DNA of 64,000 bases from Sphingobacterium hotanense (GTDB taxonomy: Bacteria > Bacteroidota > Bacteroidia > Sphingobacteriales > Sphingobacteriaceae). The notes beneath the pieces were generated by a model. That model was not told the origin of the DNA. It did not search any database and saw only the letters and a program-made list of their open reading frames with translations. The position numbers were made by a program, and so were the translations under genes. Below are positions 44,285-51,457 of this stretch, piece by piece. Each line of letters begins with the position of its first letter. The first letter of the stretch is position 1. The stretch lies in the NCBI RefSeq assembly GCF_008274825.1, contig NZ_CP030848.1, positions 682,001 to 746,000 on the forward strand, read 5' to 3'.

Positions 44285-44406
44285 AAAGGTGGGATATTGC
44301 CTCAAAAAAGCCTGGATGGAATGCTAAAAACTCAAATAGCAAGTCCTAGTCGCTTAAACCTTCAATAAGCTCATAAAAAACAAACTTCCAGAAACCCTTT
44401 GAACAA

Positions 44407-44444
44407 AAATGACCGAGTAGGGGAAAACCTATACTCAGTCATTT
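44407..44444. terminator. Hairpin near the right end of the IS
   Basis: AAATGAC and GTCATTT close an imperfect stem that also pairs GAGTA with TACTC around GGGGAAAACC, followed by CTTT. It probably terminates the transposase transcript. Bases 44285-44406 between the transposase stop and this hairpin hold nothing else I can identify. Confidence 0.65.
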
Positions 44445-44470
44445 CTTTAAGTCTCATTAGAAAGTTGAGG

Positions 44471-44487
44471 CTTTTTCAGTGCCCTCC
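44471..44487 (-). repeat. Right terminal inverted repeat of the IS
   Basis: This is the complement of the left repeat over all 17 bases. It is followed by the TCGCGA duplication and the right half of the split terminator. Confidence 0.93.
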
Positions 44488-44516
44488 TCGCGAGAGCACC
44501 TATTTTTCATTAGGGA

Positions 44517-45083
44517 TTATTCCTCCCATCTGATTTTATCTTCGATCGGTGTGCGAACTGGTTCGCGTTCTTCCGACTCATGGTGTCCTAAGTAGAAGAA
44601 TCCGATACATTTCTGATTAGGCTCTAGATTTAAGAAAGGACCGATATGGTTAATCAGTCCTGGCGATGCCCAGTAACCGCCCAAACCAAGGGAATGAGCT
44701 GCTAACCACATGTTTTCCACCGATGCCGCTGTAGCGCATAGTTCTTCCCATTCAGGCACATCGCCTGTATAGTTCACCACGATTGCGATTGCCGCGTTGG
44801 ATTGTGTCGCTTTCTTCGCCATATTTTGTTCCGTCAATTCGGTGTACTTCTCTGCCGGCGTTACGCTTTTGTAAATGCTTGCAAGTTCATCGCCTAGGCG
44901 CAATAGCCCTTCTTTACGGAATATGACGAAACGCCAAGGCTGCGTACGCTTATGCGTAGGAGCCGCGTTTGCCGCTTCTAGAATCGTTAATATATCTTCT
45001 CTGCTAACCTCTTCATTCGTGAATGAAGTTTGGAATACAGATCTTCTGGTTTGAATCGCTTTTAATACTTCGTTGTTTTGCAT
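44517..45083 (-). CDS. Nitroreductase family FMN oxidoreductase
   Basis: The 188-residue flavoprotein fits the nitroreductase (YdjA-like) family. It has the FMN phosphate-contact segment AIQTRRSVFQTSFTNEEV near the N terminus, AANAAPTHKRTQPWRFVIF for the isoalloxazine site, and ENMWLAAHSLGLGGYWASPG followed by FFYLGHHESE near the C terminus. Such enzymes act as cytosolic dimers that reduce nitro compounds, quinones or other acceptors with NAD(P)H; the natural substrate is unknown. It is transcribed toward the sigma/anti-sigma pair, and both shared the terminator now split by the IS. Confidence 0.92.
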   Translation of the reverse strand: MQNNEVLKAIQTRRSVFQTSFTNEEVSREDILTILEAANAAPTHKRTQPWRFVIFRKEGLLRLGDELASIYKSVTPAEKYTELTEQNMAKKATQSNAAIAIVVNYTGDVPEWEELCATAASVENMWLAAHSLGLGGYWASPGLINHIGPFLNLEPNQKCIGFFYLGHHESEEREPVRTPIEDKIRWEE

Positions 45084-45161
45084 GTCCTTTCGTGTACTGT
45101 TTTAATTGCTAAAGATAGCCTTTTGCAACTTAATTATGTGTCTTTGCTCAGTCATTTCGGC

Positions 45162-46415
45162 TTATGCCACTTCTTCCCAAAGCGCAGCAATATGTAAAAT
45201 CGTTAATACCGCTTTTTGCATATCCTGTACCGAAACCCATTCTTGTTTACCGTGGAATGCATGACCTCCAGCAAAGATATTCGGACATGGAAGTCCCATA
45301 AACGATAAGCGTGAGCCATCGGTACCTCCGCGGATACTGCGTTTTTCGGCTTTCATGCCGGCACGCTCAATACCCATCATCGCAATATCAACCACGCGCG
45401 GATGCTGATCCAAAACCTCTTTCATGTTGCGGTACTGCTCGTTCACCGTGAAAGTGAAGCTCGCACCAGCATATTTAGCGACTACCTCTTTGGCAATAGC
45501 CTCTAATTCTGCTTCGTGCTCTGCCAATTTCTTTGTATCATGGTCGCGGATAATGAAGTCGATCGTCGCCTCTTCTACCGAACCGGTCATGTGGACAGGG
45601 TGTACAAATCCTTCTTTTCCGGATGTTGTTTCCGGCGAAAGACGATCTTTCGGAAGACTGTCGATCAAATCTGCAGCGATTTTTAAAGCATTGACCATTT
45701 TGTTCTTAGCGTATCCCGGGTGAATGGAAATACCGTCAATCTTGATGCGAACGCCATCAGCAGAGAATGTTTCATCCTCTAGGGTGCCGGCGCGCTCCCC
45801 ATCCATCGTGTAACCGTAATCTGCACCTAATTTCTTAAGATCAGCATGGTCAACTCCACGACCGATTTCTTCATCAGGAGTGAAAAGAATCTTGATATCA
45901 CCGTGTTTAATCTCAGGGTTCTGCATCAGGATGCGCGCAGCATCCATAATTTCTGCCACACCAGCTTTATCATCAGCGCCAAGAAGGGTTTTTCCGCTAG
46001 CAGTAACCACATCGTTTCCGATCTGATCCTTCAAATCAGGATGATCCGACAGGCGAATTACGATTTTGTTATCATCGGGAAGCACAAGGTCTTGACCTTG
46101 ATAATTGTGGTGGATGATCGGTTTAACATCCGTTCCTGACGAGTCAGGAGAGGTGTCAACATGCGAACAAAAGCAGATAACCGGTACTTTTTTATCGGTA
46201 TTCGAAGGAATCGTTGCATATACATAACCGAGCTCATCAAGATGTGCATCTTCAATGCCGATTGCCAATAGTTCTTCAACAAGCAAACGACTAAGGTTTT
46301 TCTGTTTTTCAGTAGAAGGAACCGTTGTCGAGTTTACATCCGATTGCGTATCAATCTGTACATATCTGGTGAAATTTTCAGCGACCTGAAAATCTTTTAT
46401 ATCGTTAATTTCCAT
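45162..46415 (-). CDS. pepT: Peptidase T (tripeptide aminopeptidase)
   Basis: The 417-residue M20 family metallopeptidase removes the N-terminal residue from tripeptides in the cytosol. Dinuclear zinc ligands are visible in family order: His in CFCSHVDTSPD, the bridging Asp in LLGADDKAGVAEI, the general-base pair TPDEEIGRG, Asp in YTMDGE, and the distal His in NIFAGGHAFHGKQEW. The dimerisation domain lies around residues 210-320. The length is standard for PepT. A TAGATTTG -7 element ends 5 nt before the ATG, so the message may be leaderless. It is followed 78 bp later by the nitroreductase gene on the same strand. Confidence 0.95.
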   Translation of the reverse strand: MEINDIKDFQVAENFTRYVQIDTQSDVNSTTVPSTEKQKNLSRLLVEELLAIGIEDAHLDELGYVYATIPSNTDKKVPVICFCSHVDTSPDSSGTDVKPIIHHNYQGQDLVLPDDNKIVIRLSDHPDLKDQIGNDVVTASGKTLLGADDKAGVAEIMDAARILMQNPEIKHGDIKILFTPDEEIGRGVDHADLKKLGADYGYTMDGERAGTLEDETFSADGVRIKIDGISIHPGYAKNKMVNALKIAADLIDSLPKDRLSPETTSGKEGFVHPVHMTGSVEEATIDFIIRDHDTKKLAEHEAELEAIAKEVVAKYAGASFTFTVNEQYRNMKEVLDQHPRVVDIAMMGIERAGMKAEKRSIRGGTDGSRLSFMGLPCPNIFAGGHAFHGKQEWVSVQDMQKAVLTILHIAALWEEVA

Positions 46416-46420
46416 AAAGG

Positions 46421-46428
46421 CAAATCTA
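46421..46428 (-). promoter_or_regulatory. -7 element of the pepT promoter
   Basis: TAGATTTG (TAnnTTTG) on the minus strand is followed by CCTTT and the pepT ATG. The implied leader is zero to two bases. Confidence 0.5.
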
Positions 46429-46445
46429 CAAATTTCTACGCTATC

Positions 46446-47222
46446 TTACTTTTGTTGGTCAGCCCAACCGAATACTTTATTCAAGATGCTAGAGTTTCTC
46501 GATCCTCCCAAGTTTTGACGAATCTTAAGCTCCTGATCAGCAACTTTCACAAAAAGACCCGAGATCGCTCGTTGTGTAACATAAGCCGTCAAATCGGTTT
46601 CGATTTTATTGCCTAATGGTAATTTGTTGTATGCGCTCGTTAACTGATTCCAGTAGGTGGAAACATTGTTTTTGCCCATTGCAGATTGTATGATAGGGCT
46701 GAAACGCGTCGTTAACTCCGCCGTAGTGCTTCTCTTGAAAAATTGCGTAGCAGCATCTTGCTGTCCGCTCAAAAGGATGTTGAATGCATCATTAACCGTC
46801 ATTCTCGAAAGAGAACCCACAAATACAGATGATGCTTCCTTAACGGCTGTTTCCGCTGCGCGGTTCATGCTCGTGATGAATTGATCGCAAAGATTTCCCA
46901 TCCCTACCGCGCGAAGTGCAGATTCTACTTTTCTCGCTTCCTCCGGCATCAATATTTTCACCGCCGCATCGCCTAAGAAACCATCTTTTAATGACAACAC
47001 GCGGATACTCTCGTTTAGTCCGTTGCTAAGGGCTTGCTTAACACCTAGATTAGCTTCCGATTGCGTAATGCCGCCAGTAGTTCCTGCATTAGTTGTCGTG
47101 GAACCTGTACTGGTTGTACCCGTTCCTTGTGGAGGAAGAGTGAAACCACCAGTATTTAAACTTTCGCAGCTTGATAGAAACAGTACCGCTGCACCCAACG
47201 ATATTTTGAGATAGTTATTCAT
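46446..47222 (-). CDS. DUF4197 lipoprotein
   Basis: The 258-residue protein has a lipoprotein signal ending LFLSSC (Cys19) and a Ser/Thr/Gly-rich linker (about 22-55). The rest is a mostly helical DUF4197 domain: LGVKQALSNGLNESIRVLSLKDGFLGDAAVKILMPEEARKVE, then TVNDAFNILLSGQQDAATQFFKRSTTAELTTRFSPIIQSAM. The final segment TDYVTQRAISGLFVKVADQELKIRQNL is here spelled TAYVTQRAISGLF. DUF4197 is widespread in Proteobacteria and Bacteroidota with unknown function. It is 30 bp upstream of pepT on the same strand and could share a transcript, although pepT has its own -7 element. Confidence 0.88.
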   Translation of the reverse strand: MNNYLKISLGAAVLFLSSCESLNTGGFTLPPQGTGTTSTGSTTTNAGTTGGITQSEANLGVKQALSNGLNESIRVLSLKDGFLGDAAVKILMPEEARKVESALRAVGMGNLCDQFITSMNRAAETAVKEASSVFVGSLSRMTVNDAFNILLSGQQDAATQFFKRSTTAELTTRFSPIIQSAMGKNNVSTYWNQLTSAYNKLPLGNKIETDLTAYVTQRAISGLFVKVADQELKIRQNLGGSRNSSILNKVFGWADQQK

Positions 47223-47256
47223 AGTTAAAATTTTTGTAAAAATAGGCGATTGATAT

Positions 47257-47298
47257 TAGATGTGAGACAATAGATGTAAGACATTAGACCTAAGGCGG
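47257..47298 (+). repeat. Heptamer array, left arm of the 47.3 kb island
   Basis: Units: TAGATGT, GAGACAA, TAGATGT, AAGACAT, TAGACCT, AAGGCGG. Unlike most copies it is not next to a stop codon; it lies 35 nt upstream of the DUF4197 start, pointing away from it. The boundary TAGACCTAAGGCGG is nearly identical to that of the 55.4 kb island. Confidence 0.88.
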
Positions 47299-47327
47299 AC
47301 TAGGATAGTTTTTTTTGCTGTCTGAAA

Positions 47328-47363
47328 CAGGAAAGGAAGGACACAAGGATTGACAGGATCGGG
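47328..47363 (+). repeat. AGGAAAGGAAGG composite repeat, copy 1
   Basis: CAGGAAAGGAAGGACACAAG, followed by GATTGACAGGATCGGG, recurs with three substitutions at 55468-55503. It lies in the core between facing heptamer arrays. Confidence 0.88.
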
Positions 47364-47395
47364 TCTAACATCTATTGTCTGATATCTATTGTCTA
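47361..47395 (-). repeat. Heptamer array, right arm of the 47.3 kb island
   Basis: On the minus strand the units are TAGACAA, TAGATAT, CAGACAA, TAGATGT, TAGACCC. It is followed at 47409-47430 by a small perfect hairpin (TTAGATTTT / AAAATCTAA, loop ATCC). Confidence 0.88.
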
Positions 47396-47434
47396 GTCCT
47401 GATATATATTAGATTTTATCCAAAATCTAATCAT

Positions 47435-47496
47435 ACCCAATTCAAACCCAAATCATACCCAATTTGAATGGGTTCTGATTGGGGTTTGAATTGGGT
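47435..47496. repeat. GGGTTTGAATTGGG palindrome, 47.4 kb
   Basis: ACCCAATTCAAACCC at the left end pairs with GGGTTTGAATTGGGT at the right end over 15 bp. The inner part (AATCA with TGATT, CCC with GGG) pairs after a mismatch and a bulge. There is no T-tract. The rest of the 47223-47714 gap, apart from a terminator at 47651, shows no gene. Confidence 0.85.
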
Positions 47497-47650
47497 TTAA
47501 AAGGGCTTTAAGTAATCGCTGTCTGGATAAATAATAATTGGATTAGTTATTTAGTTCAGTTGAAATTCTAGTTGTTGTTGCAGGAGGGTTGTAGAGATTT
47601 TTTAGGATGGTTTTAGCGAGGTAGGGCGGAAGGGCAGAAAAATGCAATAA

Positions 47651-47683
47651 AAAAGGAGCTGCCCGGTTTGGGGAGCTCCTTTT
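47651..47683 (-). terminator. Terminator after the EEP-family gene
   Basis: AAAAGGAGCT and AGCTCCTTTT form a 10-bp stem around a 13-nt GC-rich loop, with T-rich sequence on the minus-strand side. It lies 32 nt beyond the stop at 47715. Confidence 0.85.
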
Positions 47684-47714
47684 CTATCTATGTTTTTGTG
47701 AATTCTAGGGTTGT

Positions 47715-48566
47715 TTACTTCCAGCTTAGGGTTGCAGCAACCGGAAAGTGATCAGATGGGTAGCGACCTAGATAAGTATCAGTCAATACGCCATACTTTA
47801 ATACTTTGAAAGGTTTGCTAATAAAAATATGGTCTATACGTCCTTTTTCCTTGATATCTTTGCCCCAAGCGTTAAAAGTCGAATTGGGTTCGTAGATAAT
47901 CGGGGATAGGTCGTAAACATCTTGTACGACATTGCTTTTTGCTAGGGTGAAGTAGGCAGGGTTGTTTTCATCCACGTTGAAGTCGCCCGTAATGATCAAA
48001 GGGAGGTCTTTCGCTAGCTCTTTTGCTTTCGCCATCATCAGCTTTGCGCTTTCTACGCGCGCTTCTTTACCGATATGGTCAAAGTGGGTATTCATTAGGA
48101 TGAATTTCTTGCCATTGTTTTTGTCTTGGAAAACTCCCCAAGTACAAATACGGGGTAGGGCAGCATCCCAACCTTTGTTAGGTTTTTCCGTGTCGGTGGC
48201 CGATAGCCAGAATGTACCATTTTTCATCAACTTGAAGCGGTTCGTATTATATAGGATAGCGGAATGTTCTCCTTTGTTAGAGCCATCATCGCGTCCTACG
48301 CCGACATACTGAAAGTTCGGAAGTGCTGTAAGCATATCATCTAACTGTTCTTTGAAAGCCTCTTGAACGCCGAAAATGTCGAATTCGTGGTATTTGATAA
48401 GGTTGTTTACCGCATGTTTTCTTACATCCCAAAGGTTGCCGGTATCCGCTTTAGTTTTCATGCGGATGTTGAATGTAGCTACGTTGAATGTAGCGACATT
48501 GAACTTTTGAGCATAAGAGAAACTGACAAGTAATAATAGGGTTAGGTTGATTAGGATTTTCTTCAT
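47715..48566 (-). CDS. Secreted endonuclease/exonuclease/phosphatase (EEP) family hydrolase
   Basis: The 283-residue protein has a signal peptide (cleavage near VSFSYAQ, residues 19-20) and the metal-dependent EEP fold. Catalytic motifs are TFNIRM, DIFGVQEA (metal-binding Glu), NTHFDHIG (His), TGDFNVDEN (Asp/Asn) and the terminal YPSDHFPVAA (Asp-His). Members cleave phosphodiester or phosphomonoester bonds in nucleic acids, lipids or sugars. A 15-bp tandem duplication near the start gives FNVATFNVATFN where relatives have one copy. It is the last gene of a three-gene operon, one base after the GDPD stop. Context favours a phosphoester in a cell-surface or environmental glycolipid as substrate, not DNA; that is inference. 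Confidence 0.9.
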   Translation of the reverse strand: MKKILINLTLLLLVSFSYAQKFNVATFNVATFNIRMKTKADTGNLWDVRKHAVNNLIKYHEFDIFGVQEAFKEQLDDMLTALPNFQYVGVGRDDGSNKGEHSAILYNTNRFKLMKNGTFWLSATDTEKPNKGWDAALPRICTWGVFQDKNNGKKFILMNTHFDHIGKEARVESAKLMMAKAKELAKDLPLIITGDFNVDENNPAYFTLAKSNVVQDVYDLSPIIYEPNSTFNAWGKDIKEKGRIDHIFISKPFKVLKYGVLTDTYLGRYPSDHFPVAATLSWK

Positions 48567-48567
48567 G

Positions 48568-49329
48568 TTAATTGCTCATTATTTTTGATAGTAGTTCTGG
48601 TTCATCAGTGGTAATATAATCGACTTTTTCGTTCAAAAAGTATTTCATATCGGCTTCGTTGTTGACCGTCCAAACGTTTACCTTTAATCTTAAATCCTTG
48701 CTCTCTTTTATCCAAGTTGGATTCTTTTTAAGCGCATTGAGGTTGTAATCTATACCGCTCAGTTTGGCTTCTTTGACTTGTGCCGGGGTTTTATCACCAT
48801 TCAAATAATGCACTTTTGAATTTTTATCAAGCTCGCGGAATTTTAAACAAGCGTCCCAATCGAATGCAATATACTCCACTCTTTTCTTAGCTTTCATCTT
48901 TTTTACAAGGGCTAAGGAAAGTTCTACGGCTTTTAAGGTTCTTTCTTTGCTGATTCTGCTTGTTTTCAATTCGTAAATCAACTTGGTTTTCTTTTGTTTT
49001 AAACCTGCTGCTAGATACTCTTCTACTGTAGGAATCGACTCGCCATTAGGATGCTTCTTCGCAAGTAATTCTTGATAGGTTAATTGTTCGATTTCCAATC
49101 CGTAAAAATCATGATCATGGCATACGACCAATACATCATCCTTTGTCAAATGCACATCAAATTCTGATCCCCATAGTTTCTGCTCGATCGCTCCATTTAA
49201 GGATGCAATGGAATTCTGCGGAACCTGTGTGTTTTTCCAAACGCCACGATGCGCGATGATTGAAGTTTGCGCGAATAATCCGACATGGAAAATTATAGTC
49301 ATAGCAACTAGTAAGAAGGTTTTTTTCAT
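48568..49329 (-). CDS. Secreted glycerophosphodiester phosphodiesterase family protein
   Basis: The 253-residue protein has a signal peptide (cleavage near GLFAQ, residue 20-21) and a GDPD TIM barrel. It starts IIAHRGVWKNTQVPQNSIASL (catalytic His and Arg, Asn-Ser) and continues GSEFDVHLTKDDVLVVCHDHDF with the acidic metal ligands and second histidine. The last strand is VNVWTVNNEADMKYFLNEKVDYITTDEPELL. GDPD enzymes release glycerol-3-phosphate or similar from phosphodiesters. It lies 12 bp after the phosphodiester glycosidase gene and one base before the EEP gene. All three products are exported, which suggests stepwise breakdown of one phosphodiester-containing polymer or glycolipid. Confidence 0.92.
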   Translation of the reverse strand: MKKTFLLVAMTIIFHVGLFAQTSIIAHRGVWKNTQVPQNSIASLNGAIEQKLWGSEFDVHLTKDDVLVVCHDHDFYGLEIEQLTYQELLAKKHPNGESIPTVEEYLAAGLKQKKTKLIYELKTSRISKERTLKAVELSLALVKKMKAKKRVEYIAFDWDACLKFRELDKNSKVHYLNGDKTPAQVKEAKLSGIDYNLNALKKNPTWIKESKDLRLKVNVWTVNNEADMKYFLNEKVDYITTDEPELLSKIMSN

Positions 49330-49341
49330 TTTATAATGGTG

Positions 49342-50196
49342 TTAGTTTTTAAGATAGATAATATTCGCCACATTTCTTTGTCCTTCGTGGTCAAATTTCT
49401 TGTTGTCTGATGGGTAATTGACGATGTCGTTGGGACTTCCGCCGTTAACGAAAAGGGTAGAGCTCCCACCGCCGTCAAGGTTCATTGCGTCTTGTGCGCC
49501 AATCCATTTCATCAGCGAGGCTAGCTCATGGAGGTTCATGCCTTGAGCCTGCGCATTTCTGCCATCGACAACCAAAAGGATCAGTTTGTTCTTTTTGGCA
49601 ATGCCAATAGCTGTCCGAGGGTGTCGGTTATCGTTGAAGGGGTTATTGCTGAGGTTGTAGCGGTTTGTGTTTTGGAGGAGTAGGGGGCCGGATAGCATGA
49701 CGTCTCGAGCTGGGGATTCTTCCACATTGTCTGTCGAAGCAGCTTGAATGGTCACTCGCTTTTTGTCGATGCTTAAGACCGCATTTGCACGGTCGGATTT
49801 CTTGGCAGTCGGGTTGACGACCTGTCCATCGACCTTGATATAATCGACGGCTCCGCCGTCTTTCATATTGAAAAAGCCACCATTGATAGCCACCAAGGCA
49901 TTATTTTTTAAAGCGAATTGTGAGGTTGGTTTAAGTGTTTTGGCATCTGCAGCGAGATGGAGATGTTTTCCTTGCTTCTTTAAATCAATTTCTACCCAGT
50001 TGACTTCTTGCACACTGTTGAAAAGATTGTCGAAATGTCCTTGCTTCCATGTGACTCCTTTAGCAACTTTCTTCACGGTCCAGTGCTTATTTACGACTGT
50101 TAATGAATCGGAAGACTGCGCCCGGCTGTGGAGGATAGAACAGGATAAAAATAGGAGGAATAGGTAGTTTAGCTTGAAAAGGTAACTTCGATGCAT
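49342..50196 (-). CDS. Secreted phosphodiester glycosidase (NAGPA-like)
   Basis: The 284-residue protein has an N-terminal signal peptide (cleavage near LHSRAQ, residues 26-27) and a phosphodiester-glycosidase domain related to mammalian GlcNAc-1-phosphodiester alpha-GlcNAcase. Family motifs are ALVAINGGFFNMKDGGAVDYIKVDGQ, PRTAIGIAKKNKLILLVVDGR, GMNLHELASLMKWIGAQDAMNLDGGGSSTLFVNG and the final HEGQRNVANIIYLK. Such enzymes cleave sugar-1-phosphodiester bonds. It heads a three-gene operon with GDPD and EEP enzymes. Upstream on the same strand are the remains of an ECF/FecR/TlpA locus, so the operon may once have been the enzymatic part of a SusCD system. Confidence 0.9.
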   Translation of the reverse strand: MHRSYLFKLNYLFLLFLSCSILHSRAQSSDSLTVVNKHWTVKKVAKGVTWKQGHFDNLFNSVQEVNWVEIDLKKQGKHLHLAADAKTLKPTSQFALKNNALVAINGGFFNMKDGGAVDYIKVDGQVVNPTAKKSDRANAVLSIDKKRVTIQAASTDNVEESPARDVMLSGPLLLQNTNRYNLSNNPFNDNRHPRTAIGIAKKNKLILLVVDGRNAQAQGMNLHELASLMKWIGAQDAMNLDGGGSSTLFVNGGSPNDIVNYPSDNKKFDHEGQRNVANIIYLKN

Positions 50197-50316
50197 GGTT
50201 TAAATCATTTTATCGAAGTTACCCAAATTATGTTAAGTTATTATTAAAAATGCTTTGGGGCGTTTTAATTTTAATAAAATTGTTGCAATTGGCTTAGTAT
50301 TCTTGAATAATTGCTT

Positions 50317-50631
50317 TTATTCTGCTTCTTTTTCTTTGAAAAGCGTGGCCAGAAATTCTTCTAATTCTGCGCCTCTCAGGTTTTTAGCAATGATCTTGCC
50401 CTCTTGGTCCAGAAGAAAAGTGGCAGGGATGGAAGTGATAGCAAACAATCCGCTAGCAATCGATTTTTCTTTTTGCTGATCTAACAATTGTGTCCAAGGC
50501 AGCTGATGTTGCTTTAACGCTGTTTGCCATGCAGCAGGGTTTTGGTCGATAGAGATACCAATAATCTTAAAGGGATACGTTGTGGTGTATTCGTTATGAA
50601 CTGTTTTTAAAGTTTTGAATTCCTGAATACA
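50317..50631 (-). pseudogene. 3' fragment of a TlpA-like thioredoxin gene
   Basis: Reading the minus strand from the junction gives about 100 residues starting [20 protein letters not shown], continuing through KIIGISIDQNPAAWQTALK, LPWTQLLDQ and ITSIPATFLLDQEGKIIAKN, and ending LEEFLATLFKEKEAE with a TAA stop at 50317. This is the C-terminal half of a Bacteroidota AhpC/TSA (TlpA-like) thioredoxin, from just at the resolving cysteine of WCxxC, including the cis-proline motif SIPATF. It has no start codon, signal peptide or first half. The fecR frame runs into it at its 5' end. It is best read as a remnant left by a deletion. Confidence 0.85.
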
Positions 50632-51326
50632 AAATAGGCTTCGCCCTCAAGGAAGACTTCCCGTTCTTGTCCAACAAAGTTCGCATCATACTTTAGCTTG
50701 GAGTTAGCATTTAACCAAACCTTGCTACCATCCGATAGCACAATGGCGGCTATCTTTCGAGATGGAACGGCAATCTGTTGTATATAAGGAAGTTTATCTT
50801 GTCGTTCTTTTATTCTATACTGTGCAATTCCGCTACTATCTTTTTCTGCCGCATAAAGGTCTGCATGCTGTTGAGCATCGGAAAGCTCCACCTGCGACCC
50901 GTCCGGCAAAGTCATCGAAATACTACCTTCAGTAAATACCATGCTATCCTGTTGCGCGATCAGCGATTCTTCCAAATGATCGGAATCCTGCGTTGCTCGA
51001 AACTGTAGAAAGCCGAAATAGCCGATAGTGGCGACAACAGCAGCGACGGCCACCCATCGAAAGTAAGGTGCTCGCGGATTCTTGGTCTTTTCCGGCGGAA
51101 AAACATGAGCCTCGATACGCTCATATTCTCTTGCTGATATCTTGTGATAAGCAGGCAGCACTTCCTCGTCCAAATCCACTTCTTGGAAGTGCTCTTCGAT
51201 ACATTCATTCCATGCATCACTGAACTCCTTCTCGGAAAACTGTTCGATGAGCCATGCTGCTTCATCCGTGTGGCACTTGCCAGCAAGAAATCGCTTAAAT
51301 AGTTCTCGTTTGTCGTAAGTATTCAT
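50607..51326 (-). pseudogene. Truncated FecR-type anti-sigma factor
   Basis: The frame encodes 239 residues: a cytosolic N-terminal part ([27 protein letters not shown]), a transmembrane helix (about 86-104, [19 protein letters not shown]), and the first half of the FecR domain ([33 protein letters not shown] and LEGEAYF). Intact Bacteroidota FecR proteins continue for roughly another 100 residues with the rest of FecR and a DUF4974 domain. Here homology stops at EGEAYF (about 50631), followed by seven unrelated residues read out of frame through the TlpA remnant. Without the C-terminal domain it cannot receive the usual SusC signal. It follows the sigma gene after 131 bp. Confidence 0.85.
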
Positions 51327-51457
51327 AAATGGATTAATCGGTTATGGACTTTGATGAAGCCTACTATTACTAGTAATACGGAAAGAGGGGTGAAAGTCTA
51401 TGCTCGAAGGAAGAAGAAAAATAAAAAAAATATAAAATGCTGCTTAATTTACTCCTA

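Larger units (their letters stand above)
42724..44487 (+). mobile_element. IS1182-like insertion sequence, apparently intact
   Basis: The 1764-bp element has perfect 17-bp terminal inverted repeats (GGAGGGCACTGAAAAAG) and is flanked by a direct 6-bp duplication TCGCGA (42718-42723 and 44488-44493). It encodes one full-length transposase. The duplicated bases are the loop and closing pair of a terminator hairpin, so the insertion is at the tip of a palindrome. Internal hairpins lie near both ends and may insulate the transposase from outside transcription. The matching duplications suggest a fairly recent insertion. Confidence 0.93.
42704..44507. other. Bidirectional terminator split by an insertion sequence
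   Basis: Left of the IS stands AATAGGTGCTC and right of it GAGCACCTATT, with A and T runs outside. Removing the IS and one copy of the 6-bp duplication restores a hairpin with an 11-bp stem and a GCGA tetraloop, followed by TTT. It would have terminated both the anti-sigma gene and the converging nitroreductase gene. Confidence 0.88.

Noticed and set aside
50255..50479. Plus-strand open frame between the glycosidase and fecR genes
   Set aside because: It is antisense to the TlpA remnant, whose minus-strand reading shows clear thioredoxin motifs.
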